64,000 nucleotides of DNA from Lytechinus variegatus (taxonomy: Eukaryota > Echinodermata > Echinoidea > Temnopleuroida > Toxopneustidae): contig NC_054755.1 in assembly GCF_018143015.1 (NCBI RefSeq), positions 11,572,124 to 11,636,123 on the forward strand. Reading direction: 5' to 3'. Shown piece by piece: positions 24,063-36,860 of this stretch. Numbering within the stretch: position 1 is the stretch's first letter; the number at the start of each line of letters is the position of its first letter. The translations under genes and the position numbers were made by a program. Under the pieces are notes generated by a model that saw only the letters and a program-made list of their open reading frames with translations, was not told the origin of the DNA and ran no database searches.

Positions 24063-25027
24063 CATTGTTTCACTCTCTCGTATGAGGAATAATCCACTCT
24101 CTCCAGGACAGCTCAAGATCTTCTCTGAATCCCCTCTGGTTATTCTTCCATGAAACCAATCCCTATCGTAAAATCTATCAGAGGGCGGAGCAAAGTTGTT
24201 GTCGTGCTGCGGCAAATCAATGGGTTTCGGGACAGCATCCTCAATAAAAAAATTTGTTGGGCACACAGGGTCCGCATTCTCTACAACCTTCACATAGTTG
24301 CTCGGAACTAGTCCTGTGTTACCCTTCTTGTTGCGTGCTCTCCACCAGTCCTGATCGTCGGAGGGATTCGATATAATGTCCAGCGACTCGCCGTTTTCAA
24401 AATTTAATTCTTCGTCAGTCCTTGCCTTGAAGGCATACAGAGTTGTAACACCCAACACAAAGTCATCTGGGATGGAGTTGTCGTCACCTTTTGAACTCGT
24501 GCTGGAACCGTGACTATTTGGCATATTGGTGTCCTCCTCGCTCACGTAATTTGAGGGGAACCACCCACTTTGTCCATTGCACTCTCCTCGCCACCAACCG
24601 TCCCCGGACTTCTCCAGAACGTTCACTTGCTCACCTTTGACCAGGTTGAGTTCGTCGCCTTGTGCGGCTTTATAGTGGTACATGACCCTCGCGAGTTGTG
24701 AGAATGGCATTTCGCCTCCTGTTTGGGCCGGGTGTGGATGTGGGCTTTCGCTGTTGGGCGGGGAGATCGGACGCGACGCCGGTTTCTGTACAGTTCGCTT
24801 TGCAGAGATCCCCTTCCGGATTCTCTCCACGAGGCCGAGTTTGTCTCGCTTCACATAGTTCGATGGGACATAGCCACATTTGCCATTCTGTTTCTCCACC
24901 CTCCACCATGATCTGGAATCGTCGATCAGCTTGAGTTTCTCGTTCCGTTTGATGCTGAGCTCTTCTTCTTGCTTGGAGTCGTAGTCCCATTTAGCGACTA
25001 CCAACACAGCCTCCTCATCCGTCATCT
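24063..25027 (-). CDS. nck: NCK adaptor protein, main exon (three SH3 domains and SH2 start)
   Basis: NCK is a cytoplasmic adaptor that links tyrosine-phosphorylated receptors, through its SH2 domain, to actin regulators such as WASP and PAK, through its SH3 domains. Counting from MTDEEAV (ATG at 25025-25023), SH3-1 spans about residues 5-60 (AKWDY, WWRV, VPSNYV), SH3-2 111-164 ([11 protein letters not shown]), SH3-3 193-247 (TLYAFKA, WWRA, LVPSNYV). SH2 starts near 290 (WFHGRIT), with phosphotyrosine-binding FLIRES, Arg316. With the last exon the protein is 388 residues, against about 380 in vertebrate NCK1/NCK2. The exon begins after acceptor TTTATTACAG and ends ACAATG|GTAAGA. Introns are few, as in other NCK genes. 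It is probably the single NCK co-orthologue (Drosophila dreadlocks). A further upstream start is possible, see 45085. Confidence 0.96.
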
Positions 25028-27124
25028 CTGTAATAAAGATAGAGAAACACATTAATACCATCTACGATCTCATCAAATTATTTGCCACACTACATGTATA
25101 TATCCTTTCAGCTTTACATTATCAAAGATCCCATGAAATCGGAAATCGGAATATGATTACACATTTTTTATTACTGCACATCATGCAAGATATCTGGGGC
25201 ACATGATTGTTTTGAAAATGGATTTACTTTTTACTGTACTCTTAATATTTGAATGTACATAACTTACAAGTACATGATGTAATAGTTTCTTGATTGACCT
25301 TTTATCATAAACAAAAATCAAGTACCAATATGTACACAACAATAAAAACAAAAATAATCATGATCAAATTCTAGTACATGGTGTCGATATTGAGCTTTCG
25401 GGACAGGGGATACATACATGCTTTTATATTAAAGAGCATTCAAATACATGTATGCACTGAAAACAAAATTGATAAGGTCATGTGTGCAGTTTTAATACAT
25501 GTACATGATGTATAAATCTACAAGCTGTTTTTCTTTTTTCAGATAACCAACTTTTTGGGGAGGAAGGAAAAGGGAAAAATATAGATCCTGGTTTTCAGGA
25601 ACTGTAATTTCACCATAGTACCACCTTTCTACATGTAATATTATCAAACAAAATTGTTGTACCATAGTACCATTCTATTTTTGTAGTATTCAATGAATTC
25701 ATTACATTGTACATTCATAGTTCACTAATTCTGCAAATTCTTCTCCTTTGTGTTTGCCCCTTCTGCCATTCCTCTGCATGTATTTATATTTTTCTTTTGT
25801 TTCTTTTCTTCTGTTCTTACACACAAACCCCATTCCCCTCGCCCCACCCCCACTCCCTCTCTCCCTTTTCTCTCTTGTAAATGAAATGTACATGTACCAT
25901 GAACACCAATCCTTCATTTTTCGATAGTTTCACATGAAATGCAACACATTATGATTGAACCAAAAATGGGATCACACTCTCCAACTCATAATCAATTAAT
26001 GAATTCAGCACTGTATCTCTTTTGTTCTTGGCATTTCAAAGTATAAAATAATTCATAAATCATCTATTATTCATTCCATCACCATCTCCGAATCGATCGT
26101 GGACTGGATTAATCATATATGAATTACACCAACAGAATGTTAAAATGAGTCGAAGCTACACAATGTGTGCTCAGAGTATATTGATTAACAATACACACAC
26201 ACACACATATGTAGCGTGTTATATGTATCAGTACTTACAAAGCATCGGTGAAAAAATATATGATAACTATAATAAAGGGGGCCAGGGGGGTATATGAATA
26301 TTAGAATTATAAAGGAAATGTAATATGTACTGAAACATTCTTCGGAGGAAAGATACTGAATATAGGCCTACAGTAGTACATGTACATGCATGTATTTGTT
26401 GATGTCAGCAGGAAGTTTCTTTCATAAATTATTTGAGTAATCATGAAAAGAAATCAACTGCATATTAAAAGGGAGTACTTGAAGTTGAATAAACTCAAGA
26501 CTTCAGTTACGATAATGAACATCCACTCTGTTTATTACACTGGATGTTTGTTTCATGTTAAACTACAGTACCGTATTTTGGAAATGTACATGTAGTAATG
26601 TACACGGTTTATGTCATAGTGTATTACCCCCCCCCCTCCAAAAAAAAAATAATAAAAATACTTTGATACATGTATTTATCTACTTATTACATTATGAAAT
26701 GTACTCTGATAATTTGTGGAATATGAATATATCATAAATTAAAAAAAAATAAAAATAACATTTCTTTTCAGCATTAGTGAGACTGGAGTTTGGGAATCTC
26801 GAGTCCCAGTGGATAAATGCTGTACACTGTACATGCCATTGACCGAGTACCAACATAAAGCACAGAGATTCATTGTCACAGCTGAGGAAAAACAAAATGA
26901 CCCTCTCCCATTTGTTCTAATACAAAGTCCACCATACCAACATATCCCCCCCCACTCCCTAAGTTACATGTAATACCAGTTTAGTATTATTAAAGCAAAA
27001 AGAAAATATGGCAAAAAGTCTCGACACTGGCTGCCATGCATGTACATGTAGGCCTCCGGTCATACAGTACAACTCCATGGTCATACATTTGCTCTGCTCC
27101 ACAATCCACATGACCGTACATGTA
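25028..27124 (-). other. NCK intron 1, proximal part; no exon seen
   Basis: AT-rich intron with many TACATGTA motifs, a CA microsatellite near 26190 and a poly-C run near 26630. No exon with consensus splice sites recognised. Confidence 0.5.
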
Positions 27125-27981
27125 GGGGAAGGCGGGGTAAGTTGAGCATAGGGGCAAGTTGAGCCACCAGCCCCAGGCCAATAATGAATGAGTCAGACAT
27201 TGTGGTGGTGTCATGTATTGATGACCCATAGCATAACCCCTAACTCCACCATATTGTTTTCAACTTTGAAACAAAAAGTAGTTTTTTAGAGGGAAAAATA
27301 TGAATTTCATCCAAAAAAGTAAAAAAGAGTGTGAAATAGATAAGTGCTTTATAAACACACGTCTTTAAATATAATAAAGACATGATAACAACATTATTAG
27401 TCCAGGTATGGATCTTCATTCTTGTCATAGTCTTTTATATGATGGATGCATAATAAATGTGTGGATACAAAATTATCGCACTGAGTTCGGACTGGGGTAA
27501 GTTGAGCCAAACAGCATGGGGCAAGTTGAGCCATGGTAATTCCTATGGTAATGTATCTTAAAAAAAAAAAACCATAAAAATCGATTGAAATGCTGGCTGA
27601 AAGGAGTAAATTTACATGGCTGCTCTTTTCCTTTTAAAGGATGTTAGTATTTATAGAGAATTAGCAAATGAAAAGACTTGAAACAAAAAATTGACATGCT
27701 GGTTCTCCCTTCATACATTTGTACATAAGTTTTTGTGGCTCAACTTACCCCAGACGGTGGCTCAAACTTACCCCATATATGGGGCAAGTTGAGCCATTTG
27801 ACATCGTTTTTTTCAAAGGTCACGATGACTTTCAGTGTGGGGATAGAAAGTTATATATAGGTGGAAAATATTTCAGAAGAGTTAAATTTCAAGGCAAGGT
27901 ACTTCTTTCGACAAGATTATTAATCATATCAATTCTAACATGCAAAAAGCAAAAACTGTCACAACTTACCCCGCCTTCCCC
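27125..27981. mobile_element. 857-bp DNA element with GGGGAAGGCGGGGTAAGTTG ends
   Basis: Perfectly inverted ends GGGGAAGGCGGGGTAAGTTG and CAACTTACCCCGCCTTCCCC (allowing one or two changes), each flanked by TA. Sub-terminal copies of GGGG(T/C)AAGTTGAGCC occur at about 27150, 27495, 27520, 27740, 27760 and 27780 in both orientations. No transposase is visible, so it is non-autonomous. A TA target fits Tc1/mariner-like families but this is not decisive. Confidence 0.85.
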
Positions 27982-28059
27982 TACAGTATCACATCAAAAT
28001 TTGAACTTTACTTTAATACAGGGAGATTATACATGTATGTGCCAGACTGAAAATAGGCC

Positions 28060-28230
28060 TCCAACGTAATTGATCCGCGGCTAATCACGGAGCCAAAAAT
28101 AATAATTCCTCGTTACATAATTTGCAGAACTAGTTTGCGTGAGTCGAACCCGCCCTGCGATGAATCATCGCCGCAGCTTGAGATTAACGCTAGCCTTGTC
28201 GGCAGACTTTCAAGCCCCTATTAAGCTCAC
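28060..28230. promoter_or_regulatory. Candidate intronic regulatory island
   Basis: A short patch of the NCK intron with far more GC and CpG than its surroundings, not repeat-like, containing several TAAT-core homeodomain-type motifs (GTAATTGATC, GCTAATCACG, GATTAACGC). No open frame or splice sites. Enhancer function is inference only. Confidence 0.3.
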
Positions 28231-29997
28231 CCTATGCGATCATGTGCAATGATGGAGTGGCAATAGAGTTCATGTTTTTTTTTATAAACATGAGGGATGC
28301 CAGTATAATGCCAACATTCAATGAACCATAAATCCATACAAGAATACATGTAATTTTGCTCTGTATCAGTCTCACTAGCACAAAATAGGATATTATTTTC
28401 ACTGAAGATTCAATATCTTTCGGTGCCTCCATTAATAAAATACTTAGTTTAAAAAAATTTTATATTTTACATGGACTCTGTGTTAATGATTATTTGAAGC
28501 CTAATTTAATTTTATTCTTCAAATAGTCAACATTTTATCAATAACATTTTGCATTTTGAAATTTGTAAACAATGTCTTTGAGTATTAAAACTTCCTATGT
28601 ATATTAAAAACAGCAGTATTGAGGTTTCCATTATTCATTATCATCTATACTGATAAGCCACTGTATAGGTGTGCTCTTGAGAAATTGGTATTATTTTACC
28701 TCAATGATTTTTGCCTGCAGTACAGTGTTCGCTCCTTTCAAATTTTTTCTTTTTGTACCTTACAAAAAGTACATGCAATAATACTTGCCGTTGTTAAAGT
28801 TAAACATTATCCCTTGATGAAAGGACTAATCGACCATCCTTGGGAGATCCCGTTAACACATGCTAATCCAATATCTCTCTCGCTCGTCAAGCACTTCACT
28901 CAAAGATACTTTTAACACAAATCCTGGTATAAGTGTAAGTCCAATATTCCAATTTCCTGGAAACAAGCGATGGGGAATTCTAGTCTCTACAATGTACGTA
29001 CATCCAGACAAAGTTCCATTTCTGTGCTATTAGTATTGTTTGATGAAAAATGGCACAATACTCACAAATCCAGAGAGCTTAAAACTGTTTTAATCCAAGC
29101 CTTTTACAACTCTGTTTTAAAGTGAGAAACTTCAGATCCTGGCTAGCAAAGGGAAAAGCAACACACATGTACAGCACATGCAAGTGCACGTCATTAAAAA
29201 CCAAACTCAAAGTAACGGTAAACTAATACCCAGAATCTGTAGGCACTACATGTACATGAAATATGTATCAGTTGTCTTGTCAAGTACATATATACTAGCC
29301 TGGAAGGAGTGCCTATAAGTAATGAATTTTGCAGCGAGTTACGCTCGTCCTTATGAAAAATAGTCGATGAGCCTGTATGGCCTATAAACTATCTCACTCT
29401 CACTTTCACTCTGTGCCGACACTTTATTATTACACACACGATGAGCAACCTAGCCAAAGTGTGATTAGATCGCAACTTCGGGAGGAACTTGAAGTTCCTG
29501 TTCCCAAGATCCGATAGGGGGCAAGGGGGTGGGGGCAACGAGGGGAAGAGGGCATTGAGGGAGGGGGAGGGGGGGTATTTTGCGACCACTATAACAGGCG
29601 GAACTGAGTTTGTACACCAGACACTCGTGGACTTGATAGTCTAGGCAACTACGCTTGAGCCACTTGACAAGTTCAGTGCCATAATCAATACTGGATGTAA
29701 ATACTGTAGTTCTTTTACCTCATTCAATATAACATGAAAAGACGAGTATACCAGTATAGTTCACATTATAAGATGTTATGTGGCCAAGTTTGGAAATTCA
29801 AACAAAATTTGATGTAAACTGAATTGTAAAAACACAACTAAACAGAGGCCATGTGGAATTGATCATCTGTACGAATAAAGTTAATGTGCATGAGTTGACC
29901 TCCCATCATTAATTCAGAGCCAAAGTAATTTATCAGACCATGATCAGCAAATCATGTGGCCTAAATGTATGTACACATGACATGTACACTGTAAGAA
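28231..29997 (-). other. NCK intron 1; no exon seen
   Basis: AT-rich. The segment 29380-29640 is GC-richer, including a G-run tract near 29520-29575. No coding segment recognised. Confidence 0.5.
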
Positions 29998-30187
29998 TAC
30001 TGTTTAAAATTTCAAGCATGTTGTTTAAGCCTGTCACTCTCACAACTACTGTTTAAACTCTTCAAACAACTGTTTAAACTTTTTAAAAGTTTAAGCAAGT
30101 TGATCAAAAAGTTTAAACAATTACAAAAAAAAGTTTAAATAACTTGTTGTTAGAGTGACAGGCTTAATAAACAACATACAGTGTACT
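29998..30187. mobile_element. MITE with TTGTTTAAGCCTGTCAC ends (family B, copy 1)
   Basis: Inverted termini contain TGTTGTTTAAGCCTGTCACTC (left) and GAGTGACAGGCTTAATAAACAAC (right). The inside is rich in GTTTAAAC-like motifs. A second copy is at 61228. No coding capacity. Confidence 0.75.
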
Positions 30188-31933
30188 ATTATTTACTGTG
30201 TAAATGTACCTTTTTACTTTAATAGTCAAATTTATTGTAATAAATTCAAACAGATGACTGGTCCAGACAAATTTGAATAAGACAGAGTCCTCTATTTATA
30301 TTATACTGTTATCATTTTTGTTTGGTTTTTAAATACTGTGCATCCAACTTCTTATTTGTACAGCATTTTTATTTAGTATTTATACTGTAATATCTTTTAC
30401 TTCACTGCAAACAAAATATGTCTTGTGTCTACATCAATATCGAAAGCAAGTGAATAATATAACTTGAATTACCTTTTTTCCGGGAAAAGTAAATAAGACA
30501 AGTAAACATACAAATATCATGGTACAACTTTTGTACCCAAGACTTTATTAATATGAGACAGACAGACTTTCCAGTGCTCTGTATACTTTACATATCACCA
30601 AAAGCTTGAATTTGATTAAAATCATAATAATCGAAAACTTTAGAGCACAACCAAAATCAACCTATAAAAAATATTTGAGCTGAAATATGAGTATTGGTCC
30701 AGATAAAGCAGACAGTGAGTCTAGTATAGATTTGACATTAAAAATAAAGACTGTCGAAGCACACACAGTATTTGTGTCATGTCAATCCCAAGGTGTTCAT
30801 AAAGGCATGAGAATAAAGTGAAACTAAAAGACCTATTTTCAAATACAATACATGTACAGGAATTTGTTGATTATATTTTGAATATGTACTGTATGTACAA
30901 GTAATTAATAACAAAAAATGAAAGTTTGTCGCATGTTTGAAGCACTTTCGCTCATGTGTCAACAAACAAAAGGGGAATAAAATGAAAGTTTGACTCGGTC
31001 TATCGGACCAGGGTTCACTAAAAACTAAATAGAGACCAGAAACAACATCCTGTTAAGAGTAAATGGCCATAGCATGAATTGAATAACAGGATATACTCAA
31101 ACAGACTGTGAGGTAATGAAAGATCCTATAAAAAAAAAGCTATGGGGGGGGGCTTTGTAGATTTGGGGCGGCAACCAATTCTGCCCGGCACCGCACGTGG
31201 CAGATCCAGGTAAGGCTAATCTGACCTTTGCCCACCCCCTTATGAGAGCCATAAAAAGTGGAAAATTAAACACCAAGTAGCAACTCCCCCAGTAAACTTG
31301 GGTTTTGATGTTTTCTGCTGAGCCCTGTTACCATTGCCATTACCATAACAGTAAAATTCACCCTCTGGCATAATTTCTTCATGTGCAGTACAGTGTATAA
31401 ATTATTCCTAAGACAAGATACAAGATATTCACAAAAATTCTGTACACAGGACAATGTCTTTAGATGCATACATGTAGGTTCAGTTGCATCTGCTGGGAAG
31501 ATTTGCTCTTCAATCTTCACTACCTTCATCAGGGCCAAAACATTTTTCAAACAATCAACAGAAACTCTAAATACATGTACCTCTTATTTAGGGGTCGACG
31601 CTGGGAACTCACACTGGGTGTTGCAAGAAACTTGCAATTGCTCACAAGTCAAATTTTGGTCCCCAAAACCAATGAAAAATCAGACAATTCATTGCAAAAT
31701 TTGTAATTGATTGATGGTCAGCTTCTTTCATCAAGAAGTCAGCTCATAATTGATTTGCTATACATTGATCTGTCACTTGTAAATTTGCATATTTGCAACT
31801 GAATGCAAATATCTAATTTCAACACCCCCTAAAGATTAATGCTTGAGTTACAAGTAGGTGGGAACATAATATGCCAAGGAGATCAAGAGAGACTGACATT
31901 CAAGACACGTCCACATGCACATTACCACACGAC
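30188..31933 (-). other. NCK intron 1; AATTGATTGCAA-type repeat traces near 31600-31810
   Basis: Mostly AT-rich unique sequence. 31600-31830 contains phrases (TTGCAAGAAACTTGCAATTG, AATTTGTAATTGATTG) that recur near 58870-58965 next to an ABCC5 exon, implying a dispersed repeat family. No exon seen. Confidence 0.5.
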
Positions 31934-32096
31934 CTGGGGCCCCATAACACAACGATTAATCGCCAATAATATGAAAGAAAAATTCTGATTAGTTCCTTCA
32001 GTCTACTGAGCAAAACGCGCATGCAACGATGGTCTTGATAGGTCATTTCAATTTCATAATAGCGATTAATCGCTAACCTTTGTGTTACGGGGCCCA
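31934..32096. mobile_element. 163-bp MITE with CTGGGGCCCC ends
   Basis: Left CTGGGGCCCCATAACACAAC and right TTGTGTTACGGGGCCCAG are inverted, and ACGATTAATCGC pairs with GCGATTAATCGCT further in. No coding capacity. Confidence 0.85.
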
Positions 32097-33846
32097 GATG
32101 CATTACTAGCAGTTGCAGCCCAAGCCATTCGTGACCAAAAGGTCAGAGGAGCATGGTGTAACAATTACAGGCCAATTAACCGGTCTGTCATGCGCTAATT
32201 ACCAATGAGAAAAGGAGTACAGTCTTGGGAGCAATTCCAATTTGCCAAGTCTCCCCGAATGTGCCCCATGCTATTTGGAATTGCACAGACTTATCAAATA
32301 CATTGGCCTGGCATTGTATGAACTTTTGTAGGTTGCAGTATTGTTCTGAAGTTCATTGTATTTTAACTGGCATAGTAAATGTGTTTCAGTTCTACAACTA
32401 ATTAGACCTGAAGTTTGGCATACATTTCTACCTCGTTCACATCATATTCCTAACAATATTGTGCAATCTGTGTTGTTGTTGCTGTTTTTTTTATCTTTAA
32501 TACAAAAACAATCCCTCCCCCTGTTTTTTGCGTGAAGTAATGGTTAATAAGGCGGAAAGTTTGGTGAAAAAAAGAAGAAAAAACTTCTTTTGACAACAAT
32601 GGGCAAAAAGTTATTGAATTGTCCAAACCTTACATTGTGATGATGTTTTAATAAACAATCACTTCTAGCCAGGCTAATTGATAGGCCTATATATACTGGA
32701 TTTTTTTTCAATGTAGCCCAATATTTCAAATAGACCTATTAATTTCATTAAACATCTTAACATTACATGTTTACTAAATCATCTTGTAATTAAAATAATA
32801 ATCAGATAGAAATCTGAAATATCACTTTAAGAGCAAATGTACTACACGTACATAAACATCAATGAAATAGTTTAAATTCTTTCTTTTCCATGCTTCGATC
32901 TCCACCCCCTACACTTGTAACCTTTCAAATTTCAGCCGCCGATTTGACAGATGAAACTGAGAGATTACTCAAATGTCAACTCCTCTGCTGACTTTCACTC
33001 TAATATTAGTAAAGCCACAAGTTGCCAAAACCTCCCAAACAATGACGTCAGCCAAGCAATCTTGAAGCTACAGAACTGCAGCGCAAGGCCAACTAATTCC
33101 CCATTGTTTGATCTATCAATGAATCTTTACAAAACTGACTCCCACATACTTTCAATTTCAAAATTACACGATTAATCCCAAAATGGAAGTTGATGGTTTT
33201 TCTCTTGTTTTATGATAGATACTTGTAGAATTATTGTTGTTGATGTTTTTCTACTACACATGTAGATCTACAGGGGCTTTTGTGTTTTTTTATGGTGAGT
33301 TTATATCCTTTGATAATAAATTGTAGGCCTATACAAAAATCTTGATAGTGAAGACATTTAATAGGTGCATGGAGTATAAGGAGTGGAATATTTCTCGTCA
33401 ATATTATTCAAAGTTTGTGTATTTTTGTAGGAGTTTAATAGGAAATCAAAGCTTGCTTTTCACTTTACAGTGTAAAGAATACCTGAAAATCCAACAGATA
33501 AACATGTACATCATCAGCTGGTAATGTACTAGTATGTCATTCCTATGCAGATACACGTTATATAAAAACTGTACATGTATGGATTATTAAAATGGTATTA
33601 AATTTGGTAAACAAATGATAGCTCCACATCATAATGAATATAGAAACATAATGTTCTACCCAATGCATCCAGTAGTATTGAATAATTCACTATTCAATCA
33701 ATCCTTCATAAAGGCATTTTCACATTTAAAAAAATGTCAAGTGCCATACATGTATGTGGATATATCCCAGACAGGAAACATCGAAATCTTGGAAAACTTT
33801 TTTGTACAACACCAGTCTAGATACCAAAACAGAATAATCAATTTAA
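32097..33846 (-). other. NCK intron 1; no exon seen
   Basis: 32100-32300 is GC-richer with GGCCAATTAACCGG and CTAATTACC motifs and might be regulatory. The remainder is AT-rich. Confidence 0.45.
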
Positions 33847-34453
33847 AGGTATGCTCCGGGCTGAAAATAATATGACTGAAACAGATAAAGAAAAATCAAA
33901 CAAACAAAACACTGAAAATTTTATCTAAGTCGGATAAGGAATAAAAGTTATGGCATTTTAAAGATTTGCATTATTCCAGTGAAACAGTTCTACATGTAGG
34001 CATGTCTTCATGAATATTAAATGAGCAAATTAATGATGTCATATACCCACTTGTTCTTTATATTTTTTTAAAATGAAATTAGGATTATTCCATTTTTTTT
34101 TACCAAAACTAAAAAAAATGGATTAACAGCTCATTTTAATGCATTAGATATTCATTGCTGCAAATTATTTCATTATAAAGGAGACATTGTTCACACATGT
34201 ACATGTATAAAAAAAAATGAAGCAATTACATGTATGATTTCATGTAATAACATAAGAAAAAGGAAAGTGGGGATGTGAAATCATCAGCCCATCTAAATGT
34301 ATGTGCATACAGTATAACTATTTTCACAAAATATTGCTAAACTTTAAAATTCAATAACTTTGTTATCCAATATTGATGACATTTTCAGCATTTTGCTCTG
34401 TAAATTTTATTCTATTTATTTAGATATAAATATTTTCAGACTGGAGCATCCCT
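33847..34453. mobile_element. 607-bp MITE at TTAA (family A, divergent subfamily)
   Basis: Begins TTAA-AGGTATGCTCCGGGCTG and ends CAGACTGGAGCATCCCT-TTAA. Long inverted arms share the inner phrases of the 10224 element (ACTGAAAATTTTATCTAAGTC, AAGTTATGGCATTTTAAAG), but the tips carry GCTCC in place of AAGTCCACC. It is a sister subfamily. Confidence 0.8.
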
Positions 34454-35289
34454 TTAATATCTATTTGATGGGAAACCAAACTTACCTCTCTTCATGAAAT
34501 TATGCAAGCCACCTTCATACGATCCAAACTCTGGCATTCTGATTAGATTTTTCATTGTGAAAGTCTACTTCTCAGTTCTCAAAGCTTTTATTCAGTTTCC
34601 ACCAACAACAACACAAAGGAAAAATAGACCTGAAAATCTTGAGAAAGTTGATACGAATGTCCCCGGGTATTCACAGACTACATGAAGAATGAGACAACCG
34701 AGCTAAATCATAGAAAACCTAAAATAACCTAGATATTTTCAGATCTAGCCAAGGCTAACCCAGTGAAATAACCTTGTTACTTAGCAGCTGCTTTCGTTTC
34801 AAATGAGCCATCAGAATTTAATGACCCTCTTTTATAAAGGCCGGAGCTCTCTGTCAGAACAGTAGCAGATAGGACTTCCAGGATATGAACCCAACTGGCT
34901 CTGCTCTACAATCTTGTTTGTTTCCTATTTTCAGAGCAGTTTTCTTTTTATGCGCGGTAGGAAAACCCCATGGATTGTATTTGGGTGAGAGTGACGTAAC
35001 CTGTTAGGCAGGCAAGTGAAGTCATGCATGAATCCAGTTTCGTTTAGACCATACATACAGCATACCAAGCAATGATGAGGATGGTGAGAGTTGGTGTCCC
35101 TTTACTATCAGCTGTCTATATGTATCATCAATGAAAAAATATGATCCACCTTCCCTTCTCTCTCTTTCTGTCTATTGTCTCTCTCTCCCCTTTTTACTTT
35201 ATCTGCTCGTCTCTCTCACCATCTCTCTTCTTTTTCCTAATGTCAAATATCATACTTTACCTTTTTTTTAGTTCATTTGCCTTTATGTG
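34454..35289 (-). other. NCK intron 1; no exon seen
   Basis: Unique-looking AT-rich sequence, with a CT-rich stretch at 35150-35240. Confidence 0.5.
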
Positions 35290-35560
35290 GAGCATTGTGG
35301 CCCAGTGGATTAGTCTTCGGACTTTGAAACAGAGGGTCGTGGGTTCGAATCCCAGCCATGGCGTAATTTCCGTCAGCAAGAAACTGATCCACAATGTGCT
35401 GCACTCAACCCAGGCGAGGTAAATGGGTACCGGTAGGAAGTAATTCCTTAAAAAGCTGTGTGCGCTATGAACGCCTAGCTTAGCCGGGTAATATAGGAGT
35501 GCCTTGAGCACCTAACAAGGTGGATATGTGCGCAATATAAATACCCTATATTATTAAATT
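35290..35560 (+). mobile_element. tRNA-derived SINE, near full length
   Basis: Same family as 11511. A-box-like GTGGCCCAGTGGATTAG, perfect B box GGTTCGAATCC at 35342-35352, body GGTAAATGGGTACCGGTAGG and GTAATATAGGAGTGCC, AT-rich tail. Inserted in the NCK intron in the orientation opposite to the gene. Confidence 0.88.
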
Positions 35561-36860
35561 TATACAGAACTAGTACTATAATGTTTTGAGGGTTTTTTTC
35601 TGTCATATCTTTACCCGAAGCTGTTTATATGAAACATTCCAAACTCACATAGAGACGTAATCATTTATCAATTTTCATAAGCTGTTTCTCAATGAAGTTT
35701 TAAGTTTTAGCTAATAAGATTTATTGATAAATATTTCCTTTTGATTTGAATATTACTTGAACTACATGTACATGTAGAACCCAGTGACTATACACTAGTG
35801 CTAGAGTCTACATCTTGAAGACTACTGGGAAATATGATCATGATGATGAAGTGATTAAGTATGAAAATGATATTCAAAGTCTGTGAGTCAGGCTACAATA
35901 CTAATCCTGTAATCATGCTCCAGAGGTTTGAATTACAAATACGTGTAATGTACATGATAACATGAAGTGTTACTGCAGATATAACTGCACATCTGTTTCT
36001 CTGAAATATTATCTTTTCCAGTACTCTTTTAAAAATGGGGACATGCAACTGTAATGCATGTGCGACCTCCCTTTCCCACAAACACAACAACAATTAGAAA
36101 TTTCAGTTGTTTTTCTAGACATCCCAAATCTTCAAAATCATTCTGAGTATAAAAAAAAATCGACTCAGGACTGCAAGATTCGTTTCAACAATGAATTTCG
36201 CAAATTCCCAGTTCCATTCTGATTTGAGCCAATACTTGATAATACAGACATTACCAACACATGAACTTTCCAACAACCACGTTGAATTTTCAGTCACAGT
36301 GAGAAAATTCATGGTGATGCTTTTTGTAAACTAGCCAATGCAATTCATTCATTTTATTTGGGGGAGGGGGTGGGGGTTCCAGGGTGTTTATAAAGACAGT
36401 GGGGCTCCTACACAGATGGCTGGCCATCTCACTTTACAGTGTAAGGGACATGCCCCATAGGGACATACATGTAGGGCAATGTATCATACCCCCAAAACAG
36501 AGGCTTTGATTTTTAATTATTCTTTAATATCAATTATAAAATTGCACTGAGGGTCTGAGGTAGTGTTGATATTTACTAGATTCTGATTATTTTCGTAACT
36601 TAAATCATTCAAAAACCTATATTTTAATGAAAATGTTGTGTTGATGGTAAAAATCAAGAATTCATTTCTAAGGGCATAGGTTCCCTGTAAAGAGAGCAAG
36701 ACGGACTTCAGTGTATGGATGAGGTGTAGCGAAGCAAGACCAGCAGAACAACGAACGAAATAGAGAGACTGAAGCTTTCCATCTACTCAACAGAATGCCA
36801 TCTTTATTTGCTAAATACTCAGCAATTACTCATTTTCTATCAGAATTAACTCTGTTATTA
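35561..36860 (-). other. NCK intron 1; no exon seen
   Basis: AT-rich. G-rich run at 36358-36375. No recognisable exon or element. Confidence 0.5.
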
